Made by a program: the position numbers and the translations under genes. A model generated the notes under the pieces. The model had not been told where the DNA came from. It made no database searches and was given only the letters and a program-made list of their open reading frames with translations. Below, piece by piece: positions 36,741 to 48,353 of a stretch of 64,000 bases of DNA. The stretch spans positions 930,001-994,000 of the forward strand of contig NZ_CP067099.1 of the NCBI RefSeq assembly GCF_016618195.1, written 5' to 3'. Every line of letters begins with the position of its first letter. Positions within the stretch are counted from its first letter, which is position 1. This DNA is from Providencia manganoxydans (GTDB taxonomy: Bacteria; Pseudomonadota; Gammaproteobacteria; Enterobacterales; Enterobacteriaceae).

Positions 36741-39344
36741 ATGAAATTACACAATTCCTACAAGAAAAAAAATAGATTTTTTTTCTTGAGTGTTATCTCT
36801 TATTGTATTGCTAGTTATTCTTATGCTGATGATTTTTTTGATCCAAATTTATTATCATTGAAGTCAGGCATTGACCCTAACTCTATCGATTTGACTAGAT
36901 TTGAAAAGAGTAATGCGATCCCTGAAGGCAAATACAATGTTACTATTTTTGTTAATAAAAAAAATATTGGTAACTTTGATATCAGTTTTATAAAAAAAGA
37001 TAATGATGAGGTTAGCCCAGAGTTTACAAAACCTACGCTTCAAGAAATGGGTGTTAATTTTTCTGCAACAGAAGCATTACAAAAAATAACCGATGTGGAA
37101 AGCATTACAGATTTAAGCCGATTAATACCTGATTCATCAGTTAGTGCTGAACTATCCAAGCTACGAGTGAATATTAGTATCCCCCAAATATATATGAATA
37201 ATCGAGCTAATGGTTATGTTCCTGAAAGTATGTTAGAAAATGGTATTCCGGCAATTTTATTTTCTTATAATCTTAATGGCAGCCGTAGCCGAAGTGATTC
37301 ATATTACGGTGATAAAACGAATAGAGATAATGTTTTTTTTAGTTTAAATGGTGGAGCTAATTTAGGGCCTTGGCGTCTTAGAAGCAATTATCGTTATTAT
37401 TACTCTAATTCAACGGGTAGGCAAAATTATACAAACAAAAATTCACGTTTCTCTAATACGTATATCACCCGAGCAATTAATGCACTTCGTAGTGAAGTGG
37501 TGATTGGTGAGAACTCAACAGGAAATAATATTTTCGATAGTATTCCATTTAAAGGTATTAAATTTTTTTCAAATGAACAAATGCTTCCTTCAAGTTTGCG
37601 AGGGTTTTCGCCTGAGATTAATGGCATTGCACAGTCAAATGCTCAAATAACCATTAAGCAAAATGGTAATTTAGTCTATCAAACGTATGTTGCTCCGGGG
37701 CCTTTTAGTATTAGGGATTTATATCCAACAGGGTCTTCAGGTGACTTACAAGTTAATATTCGAGAAGAAGATGGCTCAGAAAGAACCTTCACTTATCCTT
37801 ATTCATCATTGCCTGTGATGTTAAGAGCTGGGGGAATGAAGTATGAAGTGACTGCGGGTGAATATAACGGTAATTTAACACGCGCATCTAAGCGAGCTAA
37901 GTTTATTTTAGGAAGCCTAATTTATGGGTTACCATATGATACTACATTGTATGGCGGCTCTCTTTTTTCTAAAGATTATTTTTCAGGCGTTATAGGAACA
38001 GGGATCTCTCTGGGTTATTTCGGTGCACTTTCTATCGATATGACGCATGCGTCTGCTTCTTTTTTATCAGGTGACAAAAAAGAAGGGCAGTCATTTAGGA
38101 TCAAATATTCAAAGAGCTTAACTTCAACAGGAACAAATGTTGATTTAACTGCGCTACGTTATTCGACACGTCACTTTTTTAGTTTTTCTGATTTTAACAA
38201 TAATAATTATGAATTACGGGAGGGGGTAGCTCCTTGGCTAGGATTAAGGCAGCGTTCTAGTTTTAGAACGGCAATATCTCAATCCTTTGGTATTTATGGG
38301 TCAATGTACTTAAGTGGTAGTAAAACAGATTACTGGGATTCGAATACAGAAACCACTCAGCTTTCAACGGGGTATAATAATAGTTTTAAAGGGATTAACT
38401 ATAACATTAATTACAGTATTGACTACCGTAAATCTAATAACAGTAATGATTGGCCTAAAAATCATCAAGTATCACTTAATATTAATGTTCCTTTCAGTTT
38501 GTTTACAAATGAAGAAAATATCAGAAATATGAGTAGTAGCTATTATATCTCAAAAGATAGTCAAGGTAGATATAGTCAGCAATTAGGATTACATGGTTCT
38601 ATATTAGATAATAATTTATCTTATTCTCTATCCCATAGCTTAGGGAATCATGATCAAGATACTAATAGTTCAATTAATGTTAATTATAATACAACTAAAG
38701 GTAATATTTCTGGAGGGTATAGTCATTCGACCAATTCATCATCAACTAATGCAAGTATCAATGGTGGTGCAGTTATTCATTCAGGTGGAGTGACACTTTC
38801 TCGAACTCTAGGTAACTCGATTATTTTAGTTGAAGCGCCAGATGCTGATGGAACATTGCTGAGTAACGGCAGCGGAAAAATAGATATGTTCGGTTATGCC
38901 ATTTCATCAAATGCGAATGCTTACTCAAAAAATATGATAGGCCTAAATGTTAATTCATTACCTAATGATGTGACTCTACCAAAAACGTCTAAAAATGTTT
39001 ATCCAACAAAAGGCGCTGTAGTTAAAGCTAAATTTCCTACACGTGTTGGTATGCAAGCGATTATGAGCTTAACTTACAAAGATAATGTTATTCCATTTGG
39101 TGCAGTAGCTACATTAGTAAGAAATGAAACGGATAGTGATAATGACAGTTTTCCTGAAGAAAACACCGGTATTGTTGGCGATAATAGTTTGCTTTATATG
39201 AGTGGATTACCTAATTCAGGGCGCTTACATATTCAATGGGGAAGCAGTGTATCTTCTTCATGTTATGTGTTTTTTTCTAATTTGCAAAATATTAAAATTA
39301 CTGATGACAATCCAATCAAGAGAATGGCATTAAATTGTCAGTAA
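36741..39344 (+). CDS. Outer-membrane fimbrial usher (fimbria 2)
   Basis: This is an 867-residue FimD-family usher. A signal peptide (ending SYSYADD) precedes FDPNLLSLKSGIDPNSIDLTRFEKSNAIPEGKYNV, the N-terminal chaperone-binding domain. The barrel-plug junction RGFSPEINGIAQSNAQITIKQNGNLVYQTYVAPGPFSIRDL and the C-terminal part ending MALNCQ are intact. It is the only usher for three chaperones. Codon use is strongly AT-biased, in contrast to the usher at 25716, so the two operons have different histories. Confidence 0.95.
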   Translation: MKLHNSYKKKNRFFFLSVISYCIASYSYADDFFDPNLLSLKSGIDPNSIDLTRFEKSNAIPEGKYNVTIFVNKKNIGNFDISFIKKDNDEVSPEFTKPTLQEMGVNFSATEALQKITDVESITDLSRLIPDSSVSAELSKLRVNISIPQIYMNNRANGYVPESMLENGIPAILFSYNLNGSRSRSDSYYGDKTNRDNVFFSLNGGANLGPWRLRSNYRYYYSNSTGRQNYTNKNSRFSNTYITRAINALRSEVVIGENSTGNNIFDSIPFKGIKFFSNEQMLPSSLRGFSPEINGIAQSNAQITIKQNGNLVYQTYVAPGPFSIRDLYPTGSSGDLQVNIREEDGSERTFTYPYSSLPVMLRAGGMKYEVTAGEYNGNLTRASKRAKFILGSLIYGLPYDTTLYGGSLFSKDYFSGVIGTGISLGYFGALSIDMTHASASFLSGDKKEGQSFRIKYSKSLTSTGTNVDLTALRYSTRHFFSFSDFNNNNYELREGVAPWLGLRQRSSFRTAISQSFGIYGSMYLSGSKTDYWDSNTETTQLSTGYNNSFKGINYNINYSIDYRKSNNSNDWPKNHQVSLNINVPFSLFTNEENIRNMSSSYYISKDSQGRYSQQLGLHGSILDNNLSYSLSHSLGNHDQDTNSSINVNYNTTKGNISGGYSHSTNSSSTNASINGGAVIHSGGVTLSRTLGNSIILVEAPDADGTLLSNGSGKIDMFGYAISSNANAYSKNMIGLNVNSLPNDVTLPKTSKNVYPTKGAVVKAKFPTRVGMQAIMSLTYKDNVIPFGAVATLVRNETDSDNDSFPEENTGIVGDNSLLYMSGLPNSGRLHIQWGSSVSSSCYVFFSNLQNIKITDDNPIKRMALNCQ

Positions 39345-39375
39345 TTGTATTGGGTTTAAAATGACTAGAGAGTTA

Positions 39376-40551
39376 ATGATGAAAAATATTAAAATAAGCT
39401 TTCTGCTTGGATTGTTTTTAGTTTACTTTCCTATTGCCTATGCGGAAATATATCCAGTTACATTGCCACCTGATACTGATTTCTCTCAAGTTTATGTATC
39501 AGATGAGCGTTCGGGATCACGAAAAATGAATACCGCTAAATATGATGAGTCATTACCTTTCTCCGCCATATCAACAAATAGATTAAGCTGTATTAGTAAT
39601 GATGAGTTTTATATCAAAGACGATCGTTATTATTTTTATCTATATAATGAAGATAATGAAGTTGTGGGTCATGCAAGTTTGAATTATGTTGTAGACGCAA
39701 CTTGGTATGAAACAATTGAACGAATCTCACACAGTAATTTTACTTATATCAATGGACGTGAAGAATCATATTCTAGTTTAACACCGACGGAGGGTAATCC
39801 ATATTGCCTTTATCTTTACCATTATCCTACCTCACCTCCATATGACAATTTTTTTAGGGATTCGGAGGCTAGAACGCTTACCTGGTCAGTAGTAGGAGTT
39901 GATATTGAATTTTTATCAACTGATTTAATCCAGCCTGGTTTATATTATCTTGGTTTAAAAAGTGGTATTAGAGTCGATACATTATATTTTATTTCTAGGT
40001 CGAGTAACCCATTAGGTAATATATCTATACCTGCTAAATCTATTGCTTTTGAAGTCATAACTGAGCCAGCTTGTAATATCAGTATTAATGGAAATAGGTC
40101 ATTAAAATATCATGTATCAACTTTATCTGATGATGGGATATTTGCTTCAGAAAATATGACTATCAATGGAACTTGCGATAAACCCGAAGAGCCTTGGTTC
40201 AATGTTGAAGTTTCTGCTCGGGTAAATAAAGGTGTTGTATATGCTAAAAACCAATTAATGCCAACAATTGATAGTGGTAGTGGTAGTAATCTTGATGCCA
40301 ACCTATTTATTGAAGGTTTTATATATGAAGAAGATGAACCAGTAGATCCTGAGCTGTTTTGTAAAGGTGAAGGTAATATTATGTTCACAGGTGAAAAAAT
40401 AACATACGATGATGTTGCTATAGAACCCACTGAAGGTAGTAACAATGGATTTAATTTAGGTTTAACTTGGAACTTATGTATAGATTATGCTCGCTGGCTT
40501 TCGCCTGGTATATATAGCGCTGCAGTGGACTTATCTGTATATATTGAATAA
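39376..40551 (+). CDS. Putative fimbrial tip adhesin (fimbria 2)
   Basis: This is a 391-residue exported protein at the end of the second operon. MMKNIKISFLLGLFLVYFPIAYAE is a good signal peptide; an ATG at 39361 would add five residues. The N-terminal 230 residues have no motif I recognise. The C-terminal 150 resemble a pilin domain (EPACNISINGNRSLKYHVS, INGTCDKPEEPW, IYSAAVDLSVYIE). Size, two-part layout and position support an adhesin. The ligand is unknown. Confidence 0.72.
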   Translation: MMKNIKISFLLGLFLVYFPIAYAEIYPVTLPPDTDFSQVYVSDERSGSRKMNTAKYDESLPFSAISTNRLSCISNDEFYIKDDRYYFYLYNEDNEVVGHASLNYVVDATWYETIERISHSNFTYINGREESYSSLTPTEGNPYCLYLYHYPTSPPYDNFFRDSEARTLTWSVVGVDIEFLSTDLIQPGLYYLGLKSGIRVDTLYFISRSSNPLGNISIPAKSIAFEVITEPACNISINGNRSLKYHVSTLSDDGIFASENMTINGTCDKPEEPWFNVEVSARVNKGVVYAKNQLMPTIDSGSGSNLDANLFIEGFIYEEDEPVDPELFCKGEGNIMFTGEKITYDDVAIEPTEGSNNGFNLGLTWNLCIDYARWLSPGIYSAAVDLSVYIE

Positions 40552-40752
40552 ATTATCTATTTATATCGTAGAATGTCAGGGTTCGCTTACTAAAAATTAT
40601 CGATAATGAGAATTTAGCAAAAAATCATAAGTACTGGCTATTTTAATTGCACCTTAAAGTTTTGATATTTTTAATCTAATTTGAAAGGTGCTTTTAAATG
40701 TTAATGCTAAACATTTCATTCATTTCGATGGCTGCTGGCTGAGAATAATGAA

Positions 40753-40808
40753 TATTCATTATTCATTATTCATTATTCATTATTCATTATTCATTATTCA
40801 TTATTCAT
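40753..40808. repeat. Tandem heptamer array, eight copies of TATTCAT
   Basis: Eight perfect, uninterrupted 7-base units lie between the second adhesin and the convergent gene at 40809, ending exactly at that gene's stop codon. The first unit also forms part of the 20-base palindrome AATAATGAATATTCATTATT (40744-40763). Arrays of this kind change copy number by slippage. Confidence 0.97.
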
Positions 40809-41300
<492 letters not shown>

Positions 41301-41912
41301 GATAGTCTAATCGGTGACTATGCTATTTAAAAGCGATGATTAGTATCAGTTAACGATATGATAATAAAACTAATTTAATAACATGGTATTTTTTGTGCCA
41401 TAAGAAACACATCAGCTCTCCAGCTTTGATAGTGATGTTTGTCATACTCCAAGTTGTAGTACTTTTGACTAAGATAGAGCCTCCCTGTTTATTATACGAG
41501 TTACCTATTTATGTATAGGCTTTTAGGTAGCTTAATTCGTCCTCTACTGCGCCTCGAATTATTTAGAGCATAGAGCGAATTTTCATAGAAAAACTTGTCA
41601 ATAATCACTATTGTTGCCCATTAAAGTATAAGATGCACAAATCACCTTGATCCCTGATGGTAAACTCAGGTTTAATAAGGGCAATGATTTGCGCAAAAAA
41701 ATTATCTTTAAGTGATATTTTGCGCAATGGAATGGATTCAGCTTTACGGTAGCTTAATTTATTGACAATTCGTGGCCGCGAATGTCACGAATAATTGCTG
41801 TATGGAACAAATTGCGTTAGTTTCATAGTTTGCCTATGAAAAATTGCAATAATTCCATATTGCGTTGTGAAAATTGGTTTAAGTACGTTTTTATCCGACC
41901 TGGAGTATACTA
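41301..41912. other. Upstream region of tktA
   Basis: This stretch of about 610 bases has no gene. It contains a degenerate ERIC element (41440-41573) and then the likely tktA promoter and leader. The sequence cctggag precedes the tktA ATG. A small palindrome (CATAGTTTGCCTATG) sits near 41825. Confidence 0.5.
41440..41573. repeat. ERIC (IRU) element 2, degenerate
   Basis: It keeps gtcatactccaagttg at the left and gcctcgaattatttagag at the right, but the middle has diverged and is a few bases longer than the 127-base copies. Confidence 0.7.
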
Positions 41913-43907
41913 ATGACGACTCGTAAAACCCTTGCTAATGCTATCCGCTTTCTGAGTATGGATGCGGTTCAAAAAGCAAAATCAGGGCACCCTGGCGCGC
42001 CTATGGGCATGGCTGATATTGCTGAAGTTCTGTGGCGTGACTATATGAATCATAACCCAGCTGATCCACACTGGGCTAACCGCGACCGTTTTGTGTTATC
42101 AAACGGCCATGGCTCAATGCTGATCTATAGCTTGCTGCATCTGACGGGTTATGACTTATCTATCGATGAGTTAAAAAATTTCCGCCAACTTCATTCTAAA
42201 ACCCCGGGCCACCCTGAATATGGCTATACTCCAGGTGTTGAAACCACGACAGGTCCATTAGGGCAAGGTATTGCAAACGCAGTCGGTTTTGCTATTGCAG
42301 AACGCACATTAGCGGCACAATTCAACCGTCCTGGTCATGACATCGTCGATCATCACACGTATGTGTTTATGGGCGATGGTTGTATGATGGAAGGTATCTC
42401 TCACGAAGTCTGTTCATTAGCAGGTACGCTAAAACTTAACAAACTGGTTGCGTTCTACGATGACAATGGCATTTCTATCGATGGCCATGTTCAAGGCTGG
42501 TTTACAGACGATACCGCAGCACGTTTTGAAGCTTATGGCTGGCATGTTATTCGTGATATCGATGGTCACAATGCAGATCAAATTCATGCAGCAGTCACAG
42601 AAGCGCACCGTGAAACGGATAAACCAACTCTGATTATGTGCAAAACCATTATTGGTTTTGGCTCTCCACATAAAGCAGGTACCGAAGCGGTTCATGGCGC
42701 ACCATTAGGCGATGCAGAAATCGCAGCAACACGTGAAGCGTTAGGTTGGACCTATGCACCGTTTGAAATCCCACAAGATATCTACCAAGCTTGGGATGCG
42801 CGTAGTGCAGGTAAAGAAAAACAAGCAGCTTGGAATGACAAGTTTGCCGCTTATGCAAAAGCTTTCCCAGAATTAGCTGAAGAATTTACACGCCGTATGG
42901 CGGGTGAGCTGCCTGCTAACTTTGATGCAGAAGCGAAAAAATTCGTTGAGCATCTGCAAGCAAATCCAGCCAATATTGCTAGCCGTAAAGCATCACAAAA
43001 TGCATTAGAAGCATTTGGTAAAGTATTACCTGAGTTCCTTGGCGGTTCTGCTGACTTGGCACCAAGTAACTTGACCATGTGGTCTGGTTCTAAGCCTTTG
43101 AATGAAGACATTGCCGGTAACTATATTCACTACGGCGTGCGTGAGTTTGGTATGTCTGCGATTATGAATGGTATTGCTCTGCATGGTGGCTTTATTCCTT
43201 ACGGTGCAACCTTCCTGATGTTCGTTGAATATGCACGTAATGCAGTGCGTATGGCGGCATTGATGAAAGTCCGTAGCATCTTTGTTTATACTCATGACTC
43301 TATCGGTCTGGGGGAAGATGGTCCGACTCACCAACCTGTTGAGCAGTTGGCAAGCCTACGTGTGACACCAAACATGAATACATGGCGCCCTTGTGACCAA
43401 GTTGAATCTGCGGTGGCTTGGAAATACGCGGTTGAGCGTAAAGATGGCCCAAGTGCTCTGATCTTCTCTCGTCAAAATCTGGAACAGCAACCACGTACAG
43501 CTCAACAATTAGCTGAGATCGAGAAGGGTGCGTATATCCTGAAAGATTGCGAAGGCCAACCTGAGCTGATCTTTATTGCAACAGGTTCAGAAGTTGAGTT
43601 AGCGGTGAAAGCTGCTGATCAGCTGACTGGCGAAGGTCGTAAGATCCGTGTTGTTTCAATGCCTTCAACTGAGGTATTTGATAAACAAGATGCGGCATAC
43701 CGTGAAGCTGTTCTGCCTTCAAATGTGACTAAACGTGTTGCGATTGAAGCAGGTATTGCAGATTACTGGTTTAAATATACCGGCCTGAATGGTGCGATTA
43801 TTGGTATGCACTCATTTGGTGAGTCTGCACCAGCTGAAGAACTGTTCAAAGAGTTTGGCATTACTGCTGAGAATGCAGTTAAAGCGGCTAAGTCTCTACT
43901 TAATTAA
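41913..43907 (+). CDS. tktA: Transketolase
   Basis: Transketolase is the thiamine-diphosphate enzyme that moves two-carbon units between sugar phosphates, linking the pentose phosphate pathway and glycolysis. The 664 residues align with E. coli TktA throughout. The N-terminal domain has [11 protein letters not shown] and the ThDP/metal motif [32 protein letters not shown]. The Pyr domain has [10 protein letters not shown], the catalytic-site [18 protein letters not shown] and [13 protein letters not shown]; the C-terminal domain ends [11 protein letters not shown]. It precedes epd-pgk-fbaA, as in many enterobacteria. Confidence 0.98.
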   Translation: MTTRKTLANAIRFLSMDAVQKAKSGHPGAPMGMADIAEVLWRDYMNHNPADPHWANRDRFVLSNGHGSMLIYSLLHLTGYDLSIDELKNFRQLHSKTPGHPEYGYTPGVETTTGPLGQGIANAVGFAIAERTLAAQFNRPGHDIVDHHTYVFMGDGCMMEGISHEVCSLAGTLKLNKLVAFYDDNGISIDGHVQGWFTDDTAARFEAYGWHVIRDIDGHNADQIHAAVTEAHRETDKPTLIMCKTIIGFGSPHKAGTEAVHGAPLGDAEIAATREALGWTYAPFEIPQDIYQAWDARSAGKEKQAAWNDKFAAYAKAFPELAEEFTRRMAGELPANFDAEAKKFVEHLQANPANIASRKASQNALEAFGKVLPEFLGGSADLAPSNLTMWSGSKPLNEDIAGNYIHYGVREFGMSAIMNGIALHGGFIPYGATFLMFVEYARNAVRMAALMKVRSIFVYTHDSIGLGEDGPTHQPVEQLASLRVTPNMNTWRPCDQVESAVAWKYAVERKDGPSALIFSRQNLEQQPRTAQQLAEIEKGAYILKDCEGQPELIFIATGSEVELAVKAADQLTGEGRKIRVVSMPSTEVFDKQDAAYREAVLPSNVTKRVAIEAGIADYWFKYTGLNGAIIGMHSFGESAPAEELFKEFGITAENAVKAAKSLLN

Positions 43908-43949
43908 GCTATTTAGTAGCCTAAAGAGTGGCTGCTAACATCGCTAAAA

Positions 43950-43990
43950 TACGCCTCTGTATCAATTTTGGTGCAGGGGCGTTGTTTTTT
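43950..43990 (+). terminator. Rho-independent terminator after tktA
   Basis: Arms acgcctctg and caggggcgt (one wobble) around an AT loop are followed by a run of seven T. Confidence 0.75.
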
Positions 43991-44213
43991 TGTGCATATG
44001 ATTGAGTTTTACTATTGCGTTCTCTGAGTATATCCCTTAATCTAATTCTTATTAGCTGAACCGTTTCAGTTGCTGTGACTAATTGGCTAAAATATTTCAA
44101 AAGTGTCGAGTGAAGCACACTTTTGATGTTTAACAGTTAAAATGAGCAGTAGAGTTTGTGTGAGTCAGTTATCCTTATCAGCCGTGTGATTTTGCTAAAA
44201 TTCAAGGTGTAGG

Positions 44214-45233
44214 ATGCCAATAAAAGTAGCGATTAACGGTTTTGGCCGGATCGGACGGAGTGTACTTAGGGCGTTATATGAATCTGGACGACGTGCAGAA
44301 ATTGTCGTTGTCGCAATTAACGAACTAGCAGCCCCAGAAGGGATTGCCCATTTGCTTAAGTATGACTCCAGTCACGGGCGTTTTGCTTGGGATGTCCGTT
44401 TGAATGGTTCGCTATTACAGGTAGGTGATGACAATATGCGTCTGTTTCATCAACCTGACATAAGTGCTCTGCCTTGGAAAGAACTTGGCATTGACGTTGT
44501 GTTAGATTGTAGTGGAGCATATGGCTCCCGTGAAGATGGTTTAGCACACCTTGAAGCTGGCGCAAAAAAAGTTCTCTTCTCCCACCCTGGTACTGATGAT
44601 CTTGATGCAACCGTTGTGTATGGCGTTAATCATGGTAGCTTAACCATTGACGATAAAATTGTTTCGAACGCTTCTTGCACCACAAACTGTATTATTCCAA
44701 TTATAAAATTGCTGGACGATGCTTTTGGTATTGAGTCAGGTACGGTGACCACCATTCATGCATCTATGAATGATCAACCCGTTATCGATGCTTATCATCA
44801 TGATTTGAGAAGAACGCGAGCGGCGAGCCAATCCATTATCCCTGTTGATACTAAATTAGCGGCAGGTATTACGCGGATTTTCCCTCAGTTCAAAGATCAC
44901 TTTGAGGCGATATCGGTACGGGTACCAACAACCAATGTGACAGCAATAGATTTGAGTGTTACCGTGCACAGTGAAGTCTGTGTGACTAAAGTTAACCAGC
45001 TGCTGCAAAGCGCTGCCCACGGGCAATTTCGTGGTATAGTAGACTATACTGAATTACCGTTAGTTTCGATGGATTTCAATCATGACCCGCACAGTGCGAT
45101 TGTCGATGGAACCCAGACGCGTGTTAGCGGTAAACATTTAATTAAAACTCTCGTTTGGTGTGATAACGAATGGGGGTTTGCTAACCGGATGCTAGATACA
45201 ACACTGGCGATGGCAGCAACAGGTTTCAACTAA
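44214..45233 (+). CDS. epd: D-erythrose-4-phosphate dehydrogenase
   Basis: Epd oxidises erythrose-4-phosphate to 4-phosphoerythronate, the first step of pyridoxal phosphate synthesis. The 339 residues match the family. The Rossmann motif [24 protein letters not shown], the catalytic Cys in [22 protein letters not shown], and [12 protein letters not shown] are intact. Features that separate Epd from GapA ([37 protein letters not shown]) are present. It heads the epd-pgk-fbaA cluster. Confidence 0.96.
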   Translation: MPIKVAINGFGRIGRSVLRALYESGRRAEIVVVAINELAAPEGIAHLLKYDSSHGRFAWDVRLNGSLLQVGDDNMRLFHQPDISALPWKELGIDVVLDCSGAYGSREDGLAHLEAGAKKVLFSHPGTDDLDATVVYGVNHGSLTIDDKIVSNASCTTNCIIPIIKLLDDAFGIESGTVTTIHASMNDQPVIDAYHHDLRRTRAASQSIIPVDTKLAAGITRIFPQFKDHFEAISVRVPTTNVTAIDLSVTVHSEVCVTKVNQLLQSAAHGQFRGIVDYTELPLVSMDFNHDPHSAIVDGTQTRVSGKHLIKTLVWCDNEWGFANRMLDTTLAMAATGFN

Positions 45234-45319
45234 TTAACGGCTATTGAATGATAAGGTAAACTCGATCTTCATTTAGCCATTAATGAAAATTTTATAGAGA
45301 ATCAACAAGAGGATTCACC

Positions 45320-46483
45320 ATGTCTGTAATTAAGATGACCGATTTGGACCTAGCGGGTAAACGCGTTTTCATCCGTTCTGACCTAAACGTTCCTGTAAAA
45401 GATGGCAAAGTTACTTCTGACGCACGTATCCGTGCTTCATTACCAACCATTGAAGCTGCTCTCAAGCAAGGTGCTAAAGTCATGGTCACATCTCACCTAG
45501 GTCGTCCGACTGAAGGCGAGTACAACGAAGAATTTTCACTGCAACCTGTTGTTGACTATCTGGCAGAAAAAATCGACTACCCAGTGCGTTTAGTGAAAGA
45601 CTACTTAGATGGTGTTGAGCTAGCTGAAGGTGAATTAGTTGTTTTGGAAAACGTTCGCTTTAATAAAGGCGAGAAAAAAGACGACGAAACCCTGTCAAAA
45701 CAATATGCTGCACTGTGTGACGTGTATGTGATGGATGCCTTTGGTACGGCTCACCGTGCGCAAGCATCAACTCATGGCGTAGCCAAATTCTCTCCAGTTG
45801 CTTGCGCTGGTCCGCTATTGAGTGCAGAACTCGAAGCCCTAGGTAAAGCGTTAGGTAATCCAGCTCGTCCAATGGTAGCGATTGTTGGTGGTTCTAAAGT
45901 ATCCACTAAACTGACAGTTTTAGATTCACTGTCTAAAATTGCTGACCAATTGATCGTGGGTGGTGGTATTGCCAATACCTTTATTGCCGCAGAAGGCAAT
46001 AATGTTGGCCGTTCTCTGTACGAAGCGGATTTGATCCCTGAAGCGAAAAAACTGCTGGCTAACTGCCATATTCCAGTTCCTACTGATGTTCGTGTTGCGA
46101 CCGAATTCTCTGAAACCGCTGAAGCAACTTTAAAATCAAGCACAAAAATTAAAGATGATGAGCAAATTTTAGACTTAGGTGATGAGTCTGCTGAGCGCTT
46201 GGCTGAGATCCTGAAAAATGCCAAAACCATTCTGTGGAATGGCCCTGTAGGCGTATTTGAATTCCCTAACTTCCGTAAAGGAACTGAAATTGTTGCTCGT
46301 GCTATCGCAGAAAGCGATGCCTTCTCAATTGCTGGTGGTGGCGACACCCTAGCGGCTATCGACCTATTCGATATTGCCGATAAAATTTCATACATTTCAA
46401 CTGGTGGCGGTGCTTTCCTTGAGTTTGTTGAAGGTAAAAAGCTCCCAGCAGTTGTGATGCTGGAAGAACGTGCTAAAGCGTAA
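45320..46483 (+). CDS. pgk: Phosphoglycerate kinase
   Basis: This glycolytic enzyme transfers phosphate from 1,3-bisphosphoglycerate to ADP. The 387 residues equal the E. coli length. Substrate-site residues lie in [13 protein letters not shown] and [10 protein letters not shown], the hinge in [12 protein letters not shown], and the nucleotide site in [12 protein letters not shown] and [10 protein letters not shown] strong ribosome site (caagagga) precedes the ATG 86 bases after epd. A hairpin separates it from fbaA. Confidence 0.98.
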   Translation: MSVIKMTDLDLAGKRVFIRSDLNVPVKDGKVTSDARIRASLPTIEAALKQGAKVMVTSHLGRPTEGEYNEEFSLQPVVDYLAEKIDYPVRLVKDYLDGVELAEGELVVLENVRFNKGEKKDDETLSKQYAALCDVYVMDAFGTAHRAQASTHGVAKFSPVACAGPLLSAELEALGKALGNPARPMVAIVGGSKVSTKLTVLDSLSKIADQLIVGGGIANTFIAAEGNNVGRSLYEADLIPEAKKLLANCHIPVPTDVRVATEFSETAEATLKSSTKIKDDEQILDLGDESAERLAEILKNAKTILWNGPVGVFEFPNFRKGTEIVARAIAESDAFSIAGGGDTLAAIDLFDIADKISYISTGGGAFLEFVEGKKLPAVVMLEERAKA

Positions 46484-46500
46484 TTAATTTGTCATGAACA

Positions 46501-46523
46501 ACAGACTGCATAAAGCAGTCTGT
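46501..46523 (+). other. Intercistronic hairpin between pgk and fbaA
   Basis: The perfect stem acagactgc/gcagtctgt has a five-base loop and a weak T stretch. It may be a partial terminator or a processing site. Confidence 0.6.
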
Positions 46524-46543
46524 TTAACACAGGACCTTTTCAA

Positions 46544-47620
46544 ATGTCTAAAATTTTTGATTTTGTAAAACCGGGTGTTCTCACAGGTGATGATGTACAG
46601 AAAGTTTTCGCAGTTGCTAAAGAAAATAACTTTGCATTGCCTGCTGTGAACTGTGTCGGTACAGACTCAATTAATGCCGTACTTGAAGCGGCAGCGAAAG
46701 TACGTGCTCCAGTGATTGTTCAGTTTTCTAACGGTGGTGCTGCATTTATCGCTGGTAAAGGCTTGAAAGCAGAAGGCCAACAAGCTGCAATCTTAGGTGC
46801 AATTTCAGGCGCATATCATGTGCATCAAATGGCTGAGCACTATGGTGTACCTGTTATTCTGCATACTGACCACTGTGCGCGTAAACTTCTGCCATGGATT
46901 GATGGTCTGTTAGATGCGGGTGAAAAACACTATGCGAAAACGGGCAAACCGCTATTCTCTTCACACATGATTGACCTGTCAGAAGAGACATTAGAAGAAA
47001 ACATTGAAATCTGTGCCAAATACTTAGCTCGCATGGCGAAAATCGACATGACGTTGGAAATTGAGTTAGGTTGTACTGGTGGTGAAGAAGATGGTGTTGA
47101 TAACACAGGTATGGATAGCTCCGAACTGTACACTCAACCAGAAGACGTTGCATACGCTTACGAGAAACTAAGCGCAGTTAGCCCACGTTTTACTATCGCA
47201 GCTTCTTTCGGTAACGTTCACGGTGTTTATAAGCCAGGTAACGTACAATTAACGCCAAAAATTCTGCGTAATTCACAGGACTATGTTTCTGAGAAATTTA
47301 ATCTGCCACACAACAGCCTAGACTTCGTATTCCACGGTGGTTCAGGTTCAAGTGCTGCTGAAATCAAAGAAGCGGTTAGCTACGGTGTTATCAAAATGAA
47401 CATCGATACTGATACTCAGTGGGCAACTTGGGATGGTATCCTGAACTACTACAAAAAGAACGAAGGCTATCTGCAAGGTCAGTTGGGTAACCCAGAAGGT
47501 GCGGACAAACCTAACAAAAAATACTATGACCCACGTGTATGGCTGCGCAAAGCACAAGATTCAATGGTTGTTCGTTTAGAACAAGCATTCAAAGAACTGA
47601 ACTGCGTTGACGTTCTGTAA
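46544..47620 (+). CDS. fbaA: Class II fructose-bisphosphate aldolase
   Basis: This zinc-dependent aldolase splits fructose-1,6-bisphosphate in glycolysis. The 358 residues match class IIA enzymes. Zinc and catalytic residues are in VILHTDHCARKLLPW, the class II signature in LEIELGCTGGEEDGVDNTG, then FGNVHGVYKPG and VFHGGSGSS, with NIDTDTQWA near the end. It is last of the epd-pgk-fbaA cluster. mscS, which follows fbaA in E. coli, is missing. Confidence 0.98.
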   Translation: MSKIFDFVKPGVLTGDDVQKVFAVAKENNFALPAVNCVGTDSINAVLEAAAKVRAPVIVQFSNGGAAFIAGKGLKAEGQQAAILGAISGAYHVHQMAEHYGVPVILHTDHCARKLLPWIDGLLDAGEKHYAKTGKPLFSSHMIDLSEETLEENIEICAKYLARMAKIDMTLEIELGCTGGEEDGVDNTGMDSSELYTQPEDVAYAYEKLSAVSPRFTIAASFGNVHGVYKPGNVQLTPKILRNSQDYVSEKFNLPHNSLDFVFHGGSGSSAAEIKEAVSYGVIKMNIDTDTQWATWDGILNYYKKNEGYLQGQLGNPEGADKPNKKYYDPRVWLRKAQDSMVVRLEQAFKELNCVDVL

Positions 47621-47658
47621 TTGTGTTTAGGCTTGTATCATAAGCCTATTGCTAAATT

Positions 47659-47695
47659 AATCCCCCAGTAGGGTTATCTTGCTGGGGGATTTTTG
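47659..47695 (+). terminator. Rho-independent terminator after fbaA
   Basis: A G/C-rich stem (atcccccag/ctgggggat core) is followed by five T. Confidence 0.9.
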
Positions 47696-47777
47696 TATTT
47701 TGGGTCACTGAAACTAAATGTATAACAAGCTAATATAGAAGTTATTATTTTTTATTTGTTATAAAGGAGATATTTGA

Positions 47778-48188
47778 GTGAGTCGATGGATCCAGAATTT
47801 TTTAATCGCTATTGTTGGTGTCTTATCAATAGCTTGTTCAGTGGCAGGTAACAACGATAGGCTCGTCTACAAATTTGAAAATGATGAGTTTATTTTAGAA
47901 AAAGAGTGTGTTTCTGTACTTAAAGTCGGTAATTCAGAGTTTAAAAATCGTCACTTTTTATGGATTGAATTAAAAAAGAATGCTAATTGTTCAGATAAAT
48001 TAAATGAACTTTTTATGCGGAATGTTAGTAAATCATTTTCTTTATTTTTCAATGAGGTAGATGTTTCTTCTCCATCGAGTATATGGACTGAAATGATGAC
48101 AGAAAAGTCTTATGCTCAGCCAGTTTTAAATGAAATAATATTGCAATCTATTATTAATGCATATAAAAATAAAGGAGCAATAATATAA
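47778..48188 (+). CDS. Hypothetical exported protein
   Basis: This 136-residue protein has a GTG start eight bases after aaaggag. An N-terminal hydrophobic segment (IQNFLIAIVGVLSIACSVAG) suggests export. The Cys in SIACS is not in a canonical lipobox, because the -3 residue is Ser. The remainder is mixed and hydrophilic with two further Cys (KECVSV, NANCSD). I do not recognise the family. It stands alone between the fbaA terminator and an ERIC element. Confidence 0.65.
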   Translation: MSRWIQNFLIAIVGVLSIACSVAGNNDRLVYKFENDEFILEKECVSVLKVGNSEFKNRHFLWIELKKNANCSDKLNELFMRNVSKSFSLFFNEVDVSSPSSIWTEMMTEKSYAQPVLNEIILQSIINAYKNKGAII

Positions 48189-48211
48189 TGCTATTGCACC
48201 TTTAGGTTGTT

Positions 48212-48338
48212 TATACTCGTCATACTTCAAGTTGCAGGGTTGTTGACTACGATAAGCTCGCCGAGTCACATAGTTTATTTATACTACCCGCCTATCTTCT
48301 CTTGTCGCCTAGCTGCACCTCGAATTATTTAGAGTATA
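48212..48338. repeat. ERIC (IRU) element 3
   Basis: This is a 127-base copy with ends tatactcgtcatacttcaag and cgaattatttagagtata. It separates two convergent hypothetical genes. Confidence 0.85.
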
Positions 48339-48353
48339 TACATTTTTATGTGA

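Noticed and set aside
40753..40808. Heptamer array as a CRISPR or replication iteron
   Set aside because: Units are contiguous with no spacers, and no Rep or Cas gene or origin feature is nearby.
45772..46395. Long antisense open frame inside pgk
   Set aside because: It is a shadow of the conserved pgk reading frame with no ribosome site and no independent motif.
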